A DNA stretch of 64,000 nucleotides. It comes from Chitinophaga varians. GTDB taxonomy: Bacteria; Bacteroidota; Bacteroidia; Chitinophagales; Chitinophagaceae. A program made the translations under genes and the position numbers. Below are positions 19,701 to 28,371 of the stretch, piece by piece. The notes beneath the pieces were generated by a model, which did no database searches, was not told the origin of the DNA, and saw only the letters and a list, made by a program, of their open reading frames with translations. Within the stretch, counting starts at the first letter, position 1. Each line of letters starts with the position of its first letter. Where the stretch lies: contig NZ_JABAIA010000001.1 of NCBI RefSeq assembly GCF_012641275.1, positions 1,240,001 to 1,304,000 on the forward strand, written 5' to 3'.

Positions 19701-19966
19701 ATCTGACCGCTACTGGTATTGTTGGTGGAGATGTAGGTCATACCGGGCGTACCGTTTACCTGCACTTCCACGGGCGTGGCCACGGTTTGTTCCACCGTTT
19801 GCGCGTCCGCGCCGGTATAGTTACCGGTCACCTGCACGGTAGGGGGCGAGATCTCAGGATACTGCCCTATGGGCAGGTTCATCATCGCCAGTATCCCTAC
19901 CAGCACCAGTACAATAGAGATCACTATTGCGGTCACCGGCCTTTTTATAAAAGTATCTGCAATCAT
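16784..19966 (-). CDS. RND multidrug efflux pump, inner-membrane transporter (AcrB/MexB-like, HAE1)
   Basis: A 1060-residue proton/drug antiporter that forms the trimeric inner-membrane part of a tripartite pump. It opens with MIADTFIKRPVTAIVISI, the standard RND start, and has the duplicated layout of TM1, a large periplasmic loop, TM2-6, then TM7, a loop, and TM8-12. The proton-relay aspartates are in TM4 (LAIGIVVDDAIVVVEAV, near residue 400). The NAILIVEFAKE segment marks TM10. The length is typical of HAE1 drug pumps and not of heavy-metal ones. It is the last gene of the operon after the outer-membrane and adaptor genes. Substrates cannot be inferred. Confidence 0.95.
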   Translation of the reverse strand: MIADTFIKRPVTAIVISIVLVLVGILAMMNLPIGQYPEISPPTVQVTGNYTGADAQTVEQTVATPVEVQVNGTPGMTYISTNNTSSGQMSMTVNFEVGTDINIAALDVQNRVGIAQPTLPQEVQRLGLTVRKRNPSILMLVALYSPKGTHDITFLDNYTNVYVKDALLRAKGVGDIFTRADDFSMRIWLKPDKLAQMGVTAEDIRAALAEQNAQITAGSVGAPPQQTGQTFEYNIFTKGRLTTPEEFGNIIVKTRPNDGSLVYLKDVARIQLGKFNYSGNNFVDGKRAAYLLVYQAPGSNALETAANVTEAMEQLKKQFPNDVDYVVPFESVSVVKVSIEEVLHTLVEALILVVIVVFLFLQSWRATIIPILAIPVSIIATFIFFIPLGFTINTLTLFGFVLAIGIVVDDAIVVVEAVQHNIDHEKMSPKDATIQAMKEISGPVIAIALILAAVFVPVGFIPGIVGRLYQQFAITIAISVLISAFVALSLTPALCMLLLKPMHLDKDSKGLNKFFYKFNRWFGHTTSRYSIGVKKSIRYARFGIILLLCIFVGTVMLFKAKPSGFIPTEDEGRLIITFDLPESSSTERTVAVMSQMMKDLDETPGINHYAALGGLNAVNFSTKSNSATIFCSLKPWSERKPDSLQIFGMVAAVQKKLSKYKEANVVVIPPPAIPGLGQTAGFSFVLQQRGSGDIKAFEGVLQQFIAAVNKRPEIARAFSFFTARTPGYQLDIDREKAKKMGVKISDIATALQTYMGSAYINDFTVYGRNFRVVTQADSSYRGDIKNLGQFYVRNSSGTMVPLSALTSYKVIENAPVISHYNLFRSAEINGNPAPGYSSGDAINALKEVAAQVLPEGYGYEFSGLSREEILSGSKTVYIFALSIIFVFLFLAALYESWSVPFSVLLAVPIGAFGAITVLTFLPKLSNNVYAQIGLITLIGLSAKNAILIVEFAKERVDRGMDLVTAAVEAAKLRLRPIIMTSLAFLLGIMPLVLSSGAGAEARKTMGWTVLGGMFTATFLAIFIVPVLYVVITRLAYGKEKLQKMKENYQAVPEHDIQGKL

Positions 19967-19995
19967 GAGTTTCTGCTGTTGATTCTACTAATAAA

Positions 19996-21132
19996 CTATT
20001 TCTTCTGCGGTGCGCCCTGTGCGGGTGGCATTCCTATCATTATGCGGCCGCTGTCGCGCAGACGCTGGAAGCCTTCTGTGATCACTTTGTCGCCGGCCTG
20101 GATACCGTCCATGATCACGATCTTGTCGGCGATCTTAGGTCCGAGGTGTACTTTTTTCTGTACGGCGATGGTATCTTTTGCCACGAACACAAAGTATTCA
20201 CCCATTTGTTCGGTAACAGCTTTGTAAGGCAGCAGCAGGCGATGACCGGATTGTTCGTTGAGCACCTGCAATACGCAGCTCATCCCGTCTTTCAGCTGGT
20301 TCTCCGGGTTGGTGAATTCAATCCTTACTTTCACGGTTGCGGTCTGGTTGTCCACCCCACGGTCGATAGCCAGTATACGGCCGCCATGCTGGTACATGGT
20401 ACCGTCAGGCAGTTGCAGGCGGAAAGTGGAATCCCCGGCGCCGATGCTTTTGCCCTGCATGGCAGCGAAGCGGGGAAGGTCTGTTTCGTTGATCACGAAA
20501 TCCACCGCGATAGGATTCTCGCTGGAGATGGTATTCAGCAGCGTGGTGCCAGGACTAATCTGTGCGCCCAGCCTCACCTGAGAAATACCGATACGGCCGG
20601 TGAACGGCGCTTTCACGAGGGAATAGTCCAGGTCCGTGCGTACTGCCGCCAGGTTGGCTTCTGCGGCCGCAAGCGCGCTGCGCGTGGTTTCCAGCGTAGC
20701 TTCTGCATTATCCAGTATCTGACGGGCTACCGCATCCTGCTCAGCGAGGCGTTTGTAGCGTTCGTCATCTTTTTTGGCCCTGTTATAGTTGGCCTTCGCG
20801 CTGGCGATATTGGCTTCTGCCTGAAGATAGGCAGCCTGGTATTTGCGGCGGTCTATTTCGTATAAAGGTTTTCCCTGCTGCACAACTTCTCCGTCCTTAA
20901 AGAAAATACCGGTGATAAAACCGGCTACCTGGGAACGCAGTTCTACATTGTTGAGTGCGGTGACGGTAGCGGGGAATTTATCATAATAAACGGCCGGCGC
21001 TTCGGATGCCTCCGTAATATTAACCGATGTAGGGGGCATGGCTGGCGCTCCTTTCTGGGCTGGCCCTTTACAGGCGGCGAAGCCCAACAGGCCGGTAGCG
21101 CTGATTAAGACAAAGTGGTTCATTTTTTTCAT
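19996..21132 (-). CDS. RND efflux periplasmic adaptor (AcrA/MexA-like membrane fusion protein)
   Basis: Links the RND pump to the outer-membrane channel. I take the start at ATG 21132, giving a standard lipoprotein signal with lipobox GFAAC; an upstream ATG at 21150, just after the stop of the channel gene, would add six residues. Visible domains are a lipoyl-like half (LRSQVAGFITGIFFKDGEVVQQGKPLY, shown in part here by its GxI and VxxG pattern), a coiled-coil hairpin (residues about 90-155, Ala/Glu/Lys-rich), the second lipoyl half (VKAPFTGRIG), and a beta-barrel domain. The gene is the middle one of three and is followed by acrB after 29 bases. Confidence 0.93.
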   Translation of the reverse strand: MKKMNHFVLISATGLLGFAACKGPAQKGAPAMPPTSVNITEASEAPAVYYDKFPATVTALNNVELRSQVAGFITGIFFKDGEVVQQGKPLYEIDRRKYQAAYLQAEANIASAKANYNRAKKDDERYKRLAEQDAVARQILDNAEATLETTRSALAAAEANLAAVRTDLDYSLVKAPFTGRIGISQVRLGAQISPGTTLLNTISSENPIAVDFVINETDLPRFAAMQGKSIGAGDSTFRLQLPDGTMYQHGGRILAIDRGVDNQTATVKVRIEFTNPENQLKDGMSCVLQVLNEQSGHRLLLPYKAVTEQMGEYFVFVAKDTIAVQKKVHLGPKIADKIVIMDGIQAGDKVITEGFQRLRDSGRIMIGMPPAQGAPQKK

Positions 21133-21150
21133 ATCCGATCCGGTTACCAT

Positions 21151-22485
21151 TTAATAATTAGCAGTTAAGGTTCCTAATGCTTTTTGCAGGTCTATCTTGC
21201 TGGACAGCACCTGGTACATAGCGTTGTAATAACTCAGCTGCGCGGTGCGCAGGTCTGTTTCTGAAATCAGCACGTCCAGGTATGTCTTGATGCCTTCCTT
21301 GTATTGCAGTTGCAGCATGTTATAGACATCCTGTGCCATCGCCACGTTATCTTTCAGCGTGTTGAAGTCGTTCAGGTTACTTTTATATGCGGCCATCGCC
21401 TGTGCATACTGTGTGCTGATCTGGTTCTTCAGGGTCGCGAAATCCCAGTCAACGCGCTGCAGCTGCAGCTCGGCCATTTTGATATTATGTATCCGCTTGC
21501 CGCCCTGGAAAATAGGAAGCGACAGTTTCAGTCCCAGCAGAGAGTTGGGATAATCGGTGTTATACAATTTGCTGAAGGTCTGGTTCTGCCAGACAAAATT
21601 ATAATTCACAAAGGCAGACACAGAAGGCAGGAAGCTCCACTTATTGTATTGCAGGTTGGCTTTCTGCAGGCTCTGTTGTGTTTGCAGCTGTTGATATTCT
21701 ATCCTGTTCTCATAGTTGGCGGTAAGCGCGGTATCGGCGCCTGTCACCAGCTGCACCATCTGAGCGGTATCATATACCAATGGCACGTTACCGGCGCTTT
21801 CCGGATAGCCCATCAGTTGTTTCAGGTAGACTTGTTTGGCCGTGAGCAGTTCGCGGGCGGACTTCTGTTGGGCACGCGCATTGTTCAGCGAGATGGTAGC
21901 GCGTTTAAAGTCGATCTTATCCACTGTGCCGCTCTCGTACTGGTTACGGGCGTCTTTCAGGCTGCGTTCCAGCCGGATGATATCTTCATCCAGTACCTGT
22001 ATCTGCTGGCTGGTCAGCAGGATATCATAATACGCTTTGCTCACATCAGCCACCACGTCAATCTGAGTACGGACGGTATTCTGTTTGCTTTGTTTTCGTA
22101 CATCCCTGGCCGTATTGGAGGCCAGCAACAGGTCGCGGGTAAAAATGTTCTGGTTAAGCCCAAATCCGGCGGTGGACGTATTGGCTACGCCCACTTTAGT
22201 GGCATTACCACCAAAGATAGAGGTGGGCAATTCCATGTAATGCTGGAGGTTATAGTCCAGGTTGATCTGAGGGTACCAGTCGGCCAGCTTGCTTTTGACG
22301 GTCCGGTCGGTGATGGCTTCATCGATCTGTGATTGTTTCAGCACAGGCTGATGGCCCAGTGCATACCGGATACAATCCTGCAGCGTAGCGCTGGTTAAAA
22401 GGGAGTCAGCAGGTTGCTGCGCATACAGCGGTGGCGATAACATTATCCCACAGGCAGCTGCCAAAAAGTAAAATGCTCTTTTCAT
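21151..22485 (-). CDS. TolC-like outer-membrane efflux channel
   Basis: A 444-residue protein with a signal peptide ending PLYAQ, followed by two outer-membrane efflux repeats. The repeats show the expected Ala/Gln/Asn-rich helical heptads (SKAYYDILLTSQQIQVLDED near 145, and AQAMAAYKSNLNDFNTLKDN near 360) and beta-strand insertions such as GFGLNQNIF. It would provide the trimeric exit duct of the pump. It is the first gene of the operon. A candidate -7 element and a TetR-type palindrome lie upstream. Confidence 0.92.
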   Translation of the reverse strand: MKRAFYFLAAACGIMLSPPLYAQQPADSLLTSATLQDCIRYALGHQPVLKQSQIDEAITDRTVKSKLADWYPQINLDYNLQHYMELPTSIFGGNATKVGVANTSTAGFGLNQNIFTRDLLLASNTARDVRKQSKQNTVRTQIDVVADVSKAYYDILLTSQQIQVLDEDIIRLERSLKDARNQYESGTVDKIDFKRATISLNNARAQQKSARELLTAKQVYLKQLMGYPESAGNVPLVYDTAQMVQLVTGADTALTANYENRIEYQQLQTQQSLQKANLQYNKWSFLPSVSAFVNYNFVWQNQTFSKLYNTDYPNSLLGLKLSLPIFQGGKRIHNIKMAELQLQRVDWDFATLKNQISTQYAQAMAAYKSNLNDFNTLKDNVAMAQDVYNMLQLQYKEGIKTYLDVLISETDLRTAQLSYYNAMYQVLSSKIDLQKALGTLTANY

Positions 22486-22603
22486 AAAAGGCTTTTGACA
22501 TTCAGTTCTTCATTGTACCAATCGTGAGCATGAGGCGTCAGCAGGCAGACCTGCACGGGCTGTTCATGCTCCATTAATGCTAAAGATTTCCACTGCACAT
22601 AGT

Positions 22604-22637
22604 CAAACATAACAGTAATGACCACGACATGCTGCAA
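22604..22637 (-). promoter_or_regulatory. Candidate promoter of the efflux operon
   Basis: On the minus strand TATGTTTG (22611-22604) fits TAnnTTTG, with TTG at 22637-22635, 23 bases upstream. The spacing is at the long end of the usual range. Confidence 0.35.
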
Positions 22638-22753
22638 TCGCAGGAAAACAGGTAGGCTCGATAAAATTGCTGGTTATTCTGGTTATACCGTGGTATTGTC
22701 CACCGGCAGGTTTGACCTTTTGAACAACATCCAATAACAGCGAAGTAGGTTGG

Positions 22754-22772
22754 GTAACAGACCGTCTGTTAC
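22754..22772. promoter_or_regulatory. Perfect palindrome, TetR-type operator
   Basis: GTAACAGAC-C-GTCTGTTAC: 9-base perfect arms around one base. It has the ACAGAC/GTCTGT form seen in many TetR/AcrR-family operators. It lies 269 bases upstream of the channel gene start, between the efflux operon and the lipA terminator, and no regulator gene adjoins it. The remainder of 22486-22869 shows no gene. Confidence 0.6.
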
Positions 22773-22818
22773 TTAGGTAAAATTAAAATTGAGGCGCTAA
22801 GATAACCTTCTCCAAACA

Positions 22819-22843
22819 AAAATCCACCCATTGGGTGGATTTT
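22819..22843 (-). terminator. Terminator of lipA
   Basis: Perfect stem AAAATCCACCC (22819-22829) with GGGTGGATTTT (22833-22843), tight loop, A-rich flank that is T-rich on the minus strand. Confidence 0.75.
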
Positions 22844-22869
22844 AACAATTACTTGAAATTCTTTCCCGG

Positions 22870-23769
22870 TCATCCTTTATTACGACCGCTGAAAATATGT
22901 TTCTCCGCATGATAGGAAGATCTTACTAACGGGCCGGCCTCTACGTAGTCGAGTCCCATGTTGTAACCTATCTCACGTAACTCGGCAAATTCATCGGGAT
23001 GAACGAAGCGGACTACCGGCAGATGTTTGGGGGTAGGCTGCAGGTACTGGCCCAGTGTTACTACGTCACAACCGTTATCGTAGAGGTCCTGCATGGCCTG
23101 TACCACTTCTTCCTTGGTTTCGCCCAGTCCGAGCATGATACCGCTCTTGGTGCGCATACCACCTTCTTTCAGGCGGCGGATCACTTCGAGGCTGCGGTGG
23201 TATTTGGCTTGTATTCTTACCTGTTTGGTGAGGCGTTCCACTGTTTCCAGGTTATGGGAAACGATTTCAGGCGCCACGTCGATGATACGCTGCAGGTTTT
23301 CCCACTGGCCACGGAAGTCCGGGATGAGGGTTTCCATGGTGGTTTCCGGGTTCAGCGCCCTTACTGCGTTGATGGTATTGGCCCAGATGATGGAACCGCC
23401 ATCTTTCAGCTCGTCCCTGTCTACGGAGGTGATCACCGCATGTTTTACTTTCATGAGATAGATGGCCTCGGCTACACGCTGCGGCTCATCGAAGTCCACG
23501 GCTTCCGGACGGCCGGTGGCCACAGCACAGAAGCCGCAGCTACGGGTACAGATATTGCCCAGGATCATGAAAGTGGCTGTGCCGGCTCCCCAGCATTCGC
23601 CCATATTGGGACAGTTGCCGCTTTCGCAGATAGTATGTAATTTATGGGTATCTACCAGGTTTCTTACCTGCTTGTAGTTCTCGCCTATCGGTAACTTAAC
23701 GCGCAGCCAGTCTGGCTTCTTCACTCTGGTGGTGGCTGGTTCTGCTGCTATAACGGGTAGTTCTTGCAT
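22870..23769 (-). CDS. lipA: Lipoyl synthase (radical SAM)
   Basis: Inserts two sulphurs into octanoyl groups on lipoyl-dependent enzyme subunits. The 299-residue length is normal. Both [4Fe-4S] clusters are evident: the auxiliary cluster C48-x4-C53-x5-C59 and the radical SAM cluster C74-x3-C78-x2-C81. The RSSYHAEK segment near the C-terminus supplies the serine ligand of the auxiliary cluster. No lipB is nearby. The barrel-protein gene lies just upstream on the same strand, 36 bases away, and a TAACTTTG element (plus 23794-23801) in that gap could be lipA's own -7 box. Confidence 0.97.
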   Translation of the reverse strand: MQELPVIAAEPATTRVKKPDWLRVKLPIGENYKQVRNLVDTHKLHTICESGNCPNMGECWGAGTATFMILGNICTRSCGFCAVATGRPEAVDFDEPQRVAEAIYLMKVKHAVITSVDRDELKDGGSIIWANTINAVRALNPETTMETLIPDFRGQWENLQRIIDVAPEIVSHNLETVERLTKQVRIQAKYHRSLEVIRRLKEGGMRTKSGIMLGLGETKEEVVQAMQDLYDNGCDVVTLGQYLQPTPKHLPVVRFVHPDEFAELREIGYNMGLDYVEAGPLVRSSYHAEKHIFSGRNKG

Positions 23770-23805
23770 CGTTAACTCCTTTCTTTAAAAAAACAAAGTT
23801 AACAC

Positions 23806-24642
23806 TTATCTCCTATTCCAGCGCTTACCAAATTGCAAGCTGACATATGCATTAAAAAACAACTGTTTATCTTTCTGTTCTGCCATAATCTGTATCTTTT
23901 TTGAATACATTTCGGCATTTACTCCTACCTCCAGGGCGCTCACGATCTCATTAAAATGGGCCCAGTCGAAACGGAGGCCGGCCCGGGCATGCAGGCCAGG
24001 CACAAAGTCCAGGTCGCCCCATCCCTTGCCGAATCCGGCAGCACCAATGATCTTATCTTCTTTCAGGAAGTTGTTATTAGGATCGTTGACGTCATATTTG
24101 ACTTCCTTTTCAGGCCCTTCCTGGCTTTTCACCCGCAGATAGTACGGTTTGAGCAGCCCGAAGGTGATACCGCCATAGTAGATAGCATCTACCTCTACCC
24201 CGTTTTTATTGGCTTTGCCCCCGATCAGGTAACGCTGACCGATACCCAGCTTGGCCTGGTAGAAGTTATTCACTTTACCATATATGAAAGGCCGCTCTGT
24301 AAAGGAGAAGCCGCTGCCGCCATTGCCCTGGCGCTTGGTTTCCTTGGGGTCTTTTTTCTCGGCGAACTCAAACTGGAAATAATTCACCACCTTCCTGCTT
24401 TTGCGGTAGCCCATTTCCACAAAGCCGGACCAGCCATCGGTGTTCAGACGGGCGCCCGCGGAAAAGTCACGCTGGAACACGTTCTCCCCCTCTTCCTGTT
24501 CCCGGAAGATCGAAATCCGTTTCAATTTACGCTGTTCTTTTTCGCTTTTCTTCTGGGAGGACGCAGATTCCCGGCCTGTTGTCTGTGCGTACAACCCGCC
24601 GCTGATGGTTGCTAAAAATAGGATGATGTATAATTTCTTCAC
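23806..24642 (-). CDS. Secreted protein, probable outer-membrane beta-barrel
   Basis: A 278-residue protein with a signal peptide ending GLYAQ, a short charged linker (residues 25-50), then alternating beta-strand sequence with many Tyr/Phe/Gly residues (LNTDGWSGFVEMGY, YYGGITFGLLKPYYL). The final strand FFNAYVSLQFGKRWNRR has the aromatic pattern of barrel proteins, though the last residue is Arg. Function unknown. It has its own promoter upstream and precedes lipA by 36 bases. Confidence 0.82.
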   Translation of the reverse strand: MKKLYIILFLATISGGLYAQTTGRESASSQKKSEKEQRKLKRISIFREQEEGENVFQRDFSAGARLNTDGWSGFVEMGYRKSRKVVNYFQFEFAEKKDPKETKRQGNGGSGFSFTERPFIYGKVNNFYQAKLGIGQRYLIGGKANKNGVEVDAIYYGGITFGLLKPYYLRVKSQEGPEKEVKYDVNDPNNNFLKEDKIIGAAGFGKGWGDLDFVPGLHARAGLRFDWAHFNEIVSALEVGVNAEMYSKKIQIMAEQKDKQLFFNAYVSLQFGKRWNRR

Positions 24643-24680
24643 AGTGAATGGGCTATTATTGTAATAAATAAACGCTTGAA

Positions 24681-24709
24681 CAAAGGTATTGTTATATTAA
24701 TATTACAAA
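24681..24709 (-). promoter_or_regulatory. Promoter of the barrel-protein gene
   Basis: On the minus strand TTTG (24709-24706), 17-base spacer, TACCTTTG (24688-24681): a full match to the Bacteroidota consensus, about 40 bases before the start codon at 24642. Confidence 0.65.
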
Positions 24710-24829
24710 CGTACCTAATTTTTTTTGAGTTTGCCAGGCCATCTTCTCCGGTCTTCCTGATCTACTAAAAATACATTTATTTTACGGGCGATATCCAACA
24801 GCAATAACATCTTCTAAAAATAAAAAATT

Positions 24830-25237
24830 ATGGCAACAGCTGAAATTATCTATAACGGCGATCTGAGGACCAGCGCTACGCACCTGAAGTCCGGCACTGT
24901 GATTGAAACCGACGCCCCGGTTGACAACCAGGGTAAAGGCGAGCGCTTCTCTCCTACCGACCTGGTAGCCACCGCACTGGGCAACTGCATGCTCACCATC
25001 ATGGGCATCAAAGCAAGAGACAACAACTGGAATATTGAAGGCACCAAAGTTGCCATCACCAAGATCATGGGCACAGAACCACGCCGTATTACCGGTATCA
25101 CTGTGGTTTTCGACATGCCGGCCGGCCATAACCTGGGCGAAAAAGAAAGGACCATCCTGGAAAGGGCCGCCCACACCTGCCCGGTAGCCTACAGCCTTCA
25201 TCCGGACATTAAACAGGACGTTACGTTTAACTGGTAG
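24830..25237 (+). CDS. OsmC/Ohr-family peroxide-detoxifying protein
   Basis: A 135-residue protein of the OsmC fold, which reduces organic hydroperoxides with a pair of cysteines. The catalytic Cys in ATALGNCMLTIMG (Cys50) and the second Cys in AHTCPVAYSLHP (Cys118) are both present. The length and the DAPVDNQGKGERFSPTDL segment fit the short YhfA/OsmC-like branch more than classical Ohr. It is a stand-alone gene with a strong terminator. Expression control is not visible. Confidence 0.92.
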   Translation: MATAEIIYNGDLRTSATHLKSGTVIETDAPVDNQGKGERFSPTDLVATALGNCMLTIMGIKARDNNWNIEGTKVAITKIMGTEPRRITGITVVFDMPAGHNLGEKERTILERAAHTCPVAYSLHPDIKQDVTFNW

Positions 25238-25285
25238 TAAATAAAACCGGCCTCGCCTTAACCGGCGGCCCACTCTAAGAAACAG

Positions 25286-25332
25286 CCTGAATCAGAACGT
25301 AGCCCAGGGTCACGTTCTGATTCAGGTTTTTT
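25286..25332 (+). terminator. Strong rho-independent terminator
   Basis: Perfect 15-base stem (25286-25300 with 25312-25326), 11-base loop, then six T. Confidence 0.93.
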
Positions 25333-25402
25333 ATTCCGCGGGTTTCTTTCTTTTATTCCTTCGTCCTTTCAGCTTTTCGGCGTTTTCCTTTGGTCTTTGC
25401 TG

Positions 25403-26704
25403 TCAGCGTCTTTGCGGAAATTCCTTTTGTGATATGATCCGCGTTCCCACCGCACATTCCAGGCATCTCTTCTGTTCACAATAGTACTGCTTCAGTTCCA
25501 GCATGGCCTGGGAGCCTGATGCCTGTCCGGGTGCCACGCCCAGCTGCCCCCATTCGCGGATGATATGATTGTCTTCCGGCGGCAGTTCCTGCAACAAGGT
25601 GAGTGCCAGCTCCTGGTAGTCGGGCTGTTGCCCGTACCTGCCGTACAGGTGCATCAATGGCAGCACGCTGTTGATCAGCACGGCGTGCAGTGCCTGCCGC
25701 CCCGGCTGACGGGCACGTTTTACAGGGTGCTCAAAGCGGTAATGGGTAAGCCAGTACGGTGACGGGGGTACGAAAAACAGCTGCTCCAGCTGCCGCCGGG
25801 CGGCCACTTCCAGCATGGCGGTAAACAGGCGCCGGCTGCCCTGCAGCAACGCCGCCAATGCAGCGATGCGCATAGACGGAAACGATGAGGGCCGCATCCG
25901 CAGCCACCGCCAGCCATGGGCCGGCAACGGCTCCAGCCGGTGCTGCTGTCGCAGCTGCCGGTATTCCTGCTGTAACTGTAAAGGATATACGTCAGTAAAA
26001 GTATCTTCCAGCATACCGGCCTGCCCGAACAACAGCGCTTCGATGGCCGGCGGACGGTCGTGGTACTGCTGTAGTAACCGGTAGGGCAGCGACTGTGCCA
26101 GCGCCAGGAAAGCCGGAGCGTTGACCGGTGCGCCGTAGCTGCGGGCCACCGCCCAGTAGCAGGTCTCTTCCCAGTTGTGGCGGTTGACCGACAGCCAGTG
26201 CAGCAGCTCCCGCTGCCGCCTTTCCCAGCGTTCGGCCAGCAGCCGGTCCTGCCATGATGTCCACACCAGTGGCGGCACCCGGCCTGCATGGGCGCTGCAG
26301 GGCACAAAAGCGGCCGACTGCCGCAGCTCCTCGTAACGCTGCAACAACAGGTTGGAAATATAAGGCTGCAGCTCCAGGCACCGTATATGCCCACCGATGC
26401 CCGCCGGCAGGTCATGCCTGTACACCACATGCAGGATGATATGACCGTATTGCGCATCGCCGGCATGGCCATGACGGTACCAGTCAGACGAGCGCAGATG
26501 CAGCTCCACAGGCCCTGCCCACAAAACAGGGCCGATTTTTATCCGGGCGCCTGTGAAATCAGGGCCGCTATGATGATTATGCGTGCCGGGATGAATGACC
26601 TGTACAGCCTCGCCGGTGGTGGTCACCAGGCCTTCATGCCGGTACAGGCGGCACTTCCAGATATGCTGGAACAGCGCTTCCGTGAGCGGGGGGTTAACGT
26701 GCAT
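25403..26704 (-). CDS. DUF2851-family protein
   Basis: A 433-residue cytoplasmic protein. The N-terminal part is characteristic of the family: LTEALFQHIWKCRLY, then VIHPGTHNHHSGPDFTGARIKIG, then WAGPVELHLRSSDWYRHGH. The fold of DUF2851 is thought to be nuclease-like, but that is family knowledge I cannot confirm here. The C-terminus has two Cys pairs in a CEQKRCLEC segment, possibly a metal site. The gene is markedly more G+C-rich than its neighbours. It runs divergently from the SAM riboswitch. Confidence 0.82.
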   Translation of the reverse strand: MHVNPPLTEALFQHIWKCRLYRHEGLVTTTGEAVQVIHPGTHNHHSGPDFTGARIKIGPVLWAGPVELHLRSSDWYRHGHAGDAQYGHIILHVVYRHDLPAGIGGHIRCLELQPYISNLLLQRYEELRQSAAFVPCSAHAGRVPPLVWTSWQDRLLAERWERRQRELLHWLSVNRHNWEETCYWAVARSYGAPVNAPAFLALAQSLPYRLLQQYHDRPPAIEALLFGQAGMLEDTFTDVYPLQLQQEYRQLRQQHRLEPLPAHGWRWLRMRPSSFPSMRIAALAALLQGSRRLFTAMLEVAARRQLEQLFFVPPSPYWLTHYRFEHPVKRARQPGRQALHAVLINSVLPLMHLYGRYGQQPDYQELALTLLQELPPEDNHIIREWGQLGVAPGQASGSQAMLELKQYYCEQKRCLECAVGTRIISQKEFPQRR

Positions 26705-26783
26705 AAGATATGGTTGGTCAGTAAAACAATGTCTTTAAAGATAATAAAACACCGGCGCCCGGAAAATATTTTTGTGCGTCAAA

Positions 26784-26816
26784 TTTGGAAAATTGATAAA
26801 ACTGCTGTTACCTTTG
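26784..26816 (+). promoter_or_regulatory. Promoter of the metB-hom unit
   Basis: TTTG (26784-26787), 21-base spacer, TACCTTTG (26809-26816). Transcription should start about ten bases before the riboswitch. Confidence 0.65.
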
Positions 26817-26835
26817 CACCCAGTTCTTAACATCA

Positions 26836-26950
26836 CTTATCCAGAAAGGCGGAGGGACTTGGCCCTGCGATGCCTTAGCAACCATTCCAGACCAGCATTG
26901 GTCGGGAAAAAGGTGCTAATTCCTGCCCCGGTGTACCGGGGAAAGATAAG
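26836..26950 (+). ncRNA. SAM-I (S-box) riboswitch
   Basis: All S-box core elements are present in order. P1 is formed by ACTTATC at the 5' end and GAAAGATAAG at 26941-26950. The core has AGGCGGAGGGACTTGGCCC, then GATGCCTTAGCAACC, and GTGCTAATTCCTGCCCCGG near 26911. It binds S-adenosylmethionine. A terminator follows within 45 bases, so high SAM should stop transcription before metB. Confidence 0.96.
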
Positions 26951-26991
26951 TTGGCAGAGATAAATCTTCACCAGATATATAATTGATTCAT

Positions 26992-27022
26992 AGCTCTTCC
27001 AACACCCGGAAGGGCTTTTTTT
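26992..27022 (+). terminator. Riboswitch-controlled terminator
   Basis: Stem AGCTCTTCC (26992-27000) with GGAAGGGCT (27008-27016), one T-G pair, seven-base loop, then seven T. It is the expression platform of the S-box. The anti-terminator partner is not obvious by eye. Confidence 0.85.
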
Positions 27023-27132
27023 ATGCCTTCTCCCCACCCACTTCCTGGAAATAAGGTTGTTAAAATAGATTTTTAATGATAAAGTTGCACGAAACTGCGT
27101 GACCTTCGTGACATCATTAAAATTTTATTAAC

Positions 27133-28311
27133 ATGAAAACAGCTACACAACTGATTCACAGCATTCCGGTAGACGAACTGACAGGCGCCATTTCAGTGCC
27201 CATCTATCAGACGTCCACCTTTGTGCAGGAATCACCGGGCATCAATAAGGGTTTTGAATTTTCGCGGGCCAACAATCCCACGCGTAAAGTGCTGGAAGAG
27301 CTCATCTGTAGCCTGGAAGAAGGATATGCCGGCTTCGCCTTCGCCAGCGGCATGTCTGCCATTGACGCCGTGCTCAAACTGCTGAAATCCGGCGACGAGA
27401 TCATGGCCGTGGAAGATACCTATGGTGGCATCTTCCAGATCTTCAACCACATGTTCGAACGTTTTGGCATCAAAGTAAACTTTGTGGACACCAGCAACCT
27501 GGACAAGGTATTGGCCGCCATCACGCCCAACACCCGTATCATCTGGCTGGAATCCCCCACCAATCCTACTTTGCGCGTATCTGACATTAAATCTGTCAGC
27601 AAGATCGCCAAACAACATAATATCCTGCTGGCGGTAGACAATACCTTCAGCACCCCGCTGCTGCAACAGCCACTGACACTCGGTGCGGACATCGTTATCC
27701 ACAGCGCCTCCAAATACCTGGCCGGCCACTGTGACGTCATAGCCGGACTGGTAGTGGTGAATTCAAAAGCACTGGCCGACCAGATACGGTACAACCAGAA
27801 CATCTCCGGCAGCATCCTGAGCCCGTTTGAAGCATGGCTCACCATCCGCGGCATTGAAACGCTCTACCTCCGGTTCGAGAAACAATGCAGCAACGCCAGC
27901 GCCATCGCCAACTGGCTCGCCACACACCCGGCGGTGGACAAAGTGTTCTATCCCGGACTGGCCACCCATAAAAATCATCATATTGCCCGCAAACAGCAGA
28001 AGAACTACGGCGCCCTCGTCAGCTTCTCGCTTAAAGCCGACAATATTAAAAATGCGATCCGCATCGTTAACGCCACCAAGCTGTTTAAACTGGCGGAAAG
28101 CTTCGGCGGCGTGAAAAGCATGCTGGCCCACCCGGCCACTATGACACACCGCACCATCCCGGAAGAATTCCGGAAAAAAACAGGCCTGCAGGACTCCTGT
28201 ATCCGACTCTCCGTAGGGATCGAAGATGCAGAAGACCTCATCAACGACCTGAAACAAGCGCTGGATAAATTAAACCATCCGGCCGGCAAACAAATTACTG
28301 TTTTACAATAG
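27133..28311 (+). CDS. metB: Trans-sulfuration PLP enzyme, probable cystathionine gamma-synthase
   Basis: A 392-residue enzyme of the Cys/Met-metabolism PLP family. The PLP lysine is in SASKYLAGHCD (near residue 198). Phosphate-binding and aromatic features are FASGMSAIDAVLKLL, the YGG of DTYGGIF, and the TNPTLRV loop. The family includes cystathionine gamma-synthase, cystathionine gamma-lyase and O-acetylhomoserine sulfhydrylase. SAM-riboswitch control and coupling to hom argue for a biosynthetic role making cystathionine from an activated homoserine. Sequence alone cannot exclude gamma-lyase activity. hom follows after 60 bases. Confidence 0.88.
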   Translation: MKTATQLIHSIPVDELTGAISVPIYQTSTFVQESPGINKGFEFSRANNPTRKVLEELICSLEEGYAGFAFASGMSAIDAVLKLLKSGDEIMAVEDTYGGIFQIFNHMFERFGIKVNFVDTSNLDKVLAAITPNTRIIWLESPTNPTLRVSDIKSVSKIAKQHNILLAVDNTFSTPLLQQPLTLGADIVIHSASKYLAGHCDVIAGLVVVNSKALADQIRYNQNISGSILSPFEAWLTIRGIETLYLRFEKQCSNASAIANWLATHPAVDKVFYPGLATHKNHHIARKQQKNYGALVSFSLKADNIKNAIRIVNATKLFKLAESFGGVKSMLAHPATMTHRTIPEEFRKKTGLQDSCIRLSVGIEDAEDLINDLKQALDKLNHPAGKQITVLQ

Positions 28312-28371
28312 CTGTCAGCCCGGGCCACCCGCCAGGAACACTGATAGCACCAACCAATTATGAACTAAAGT

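Noticed and set aside
21304..22332. 342-codon open frame on plus opposite the TolC-like gene
   Set aside because: Antisense to a clear efflux channel gene.
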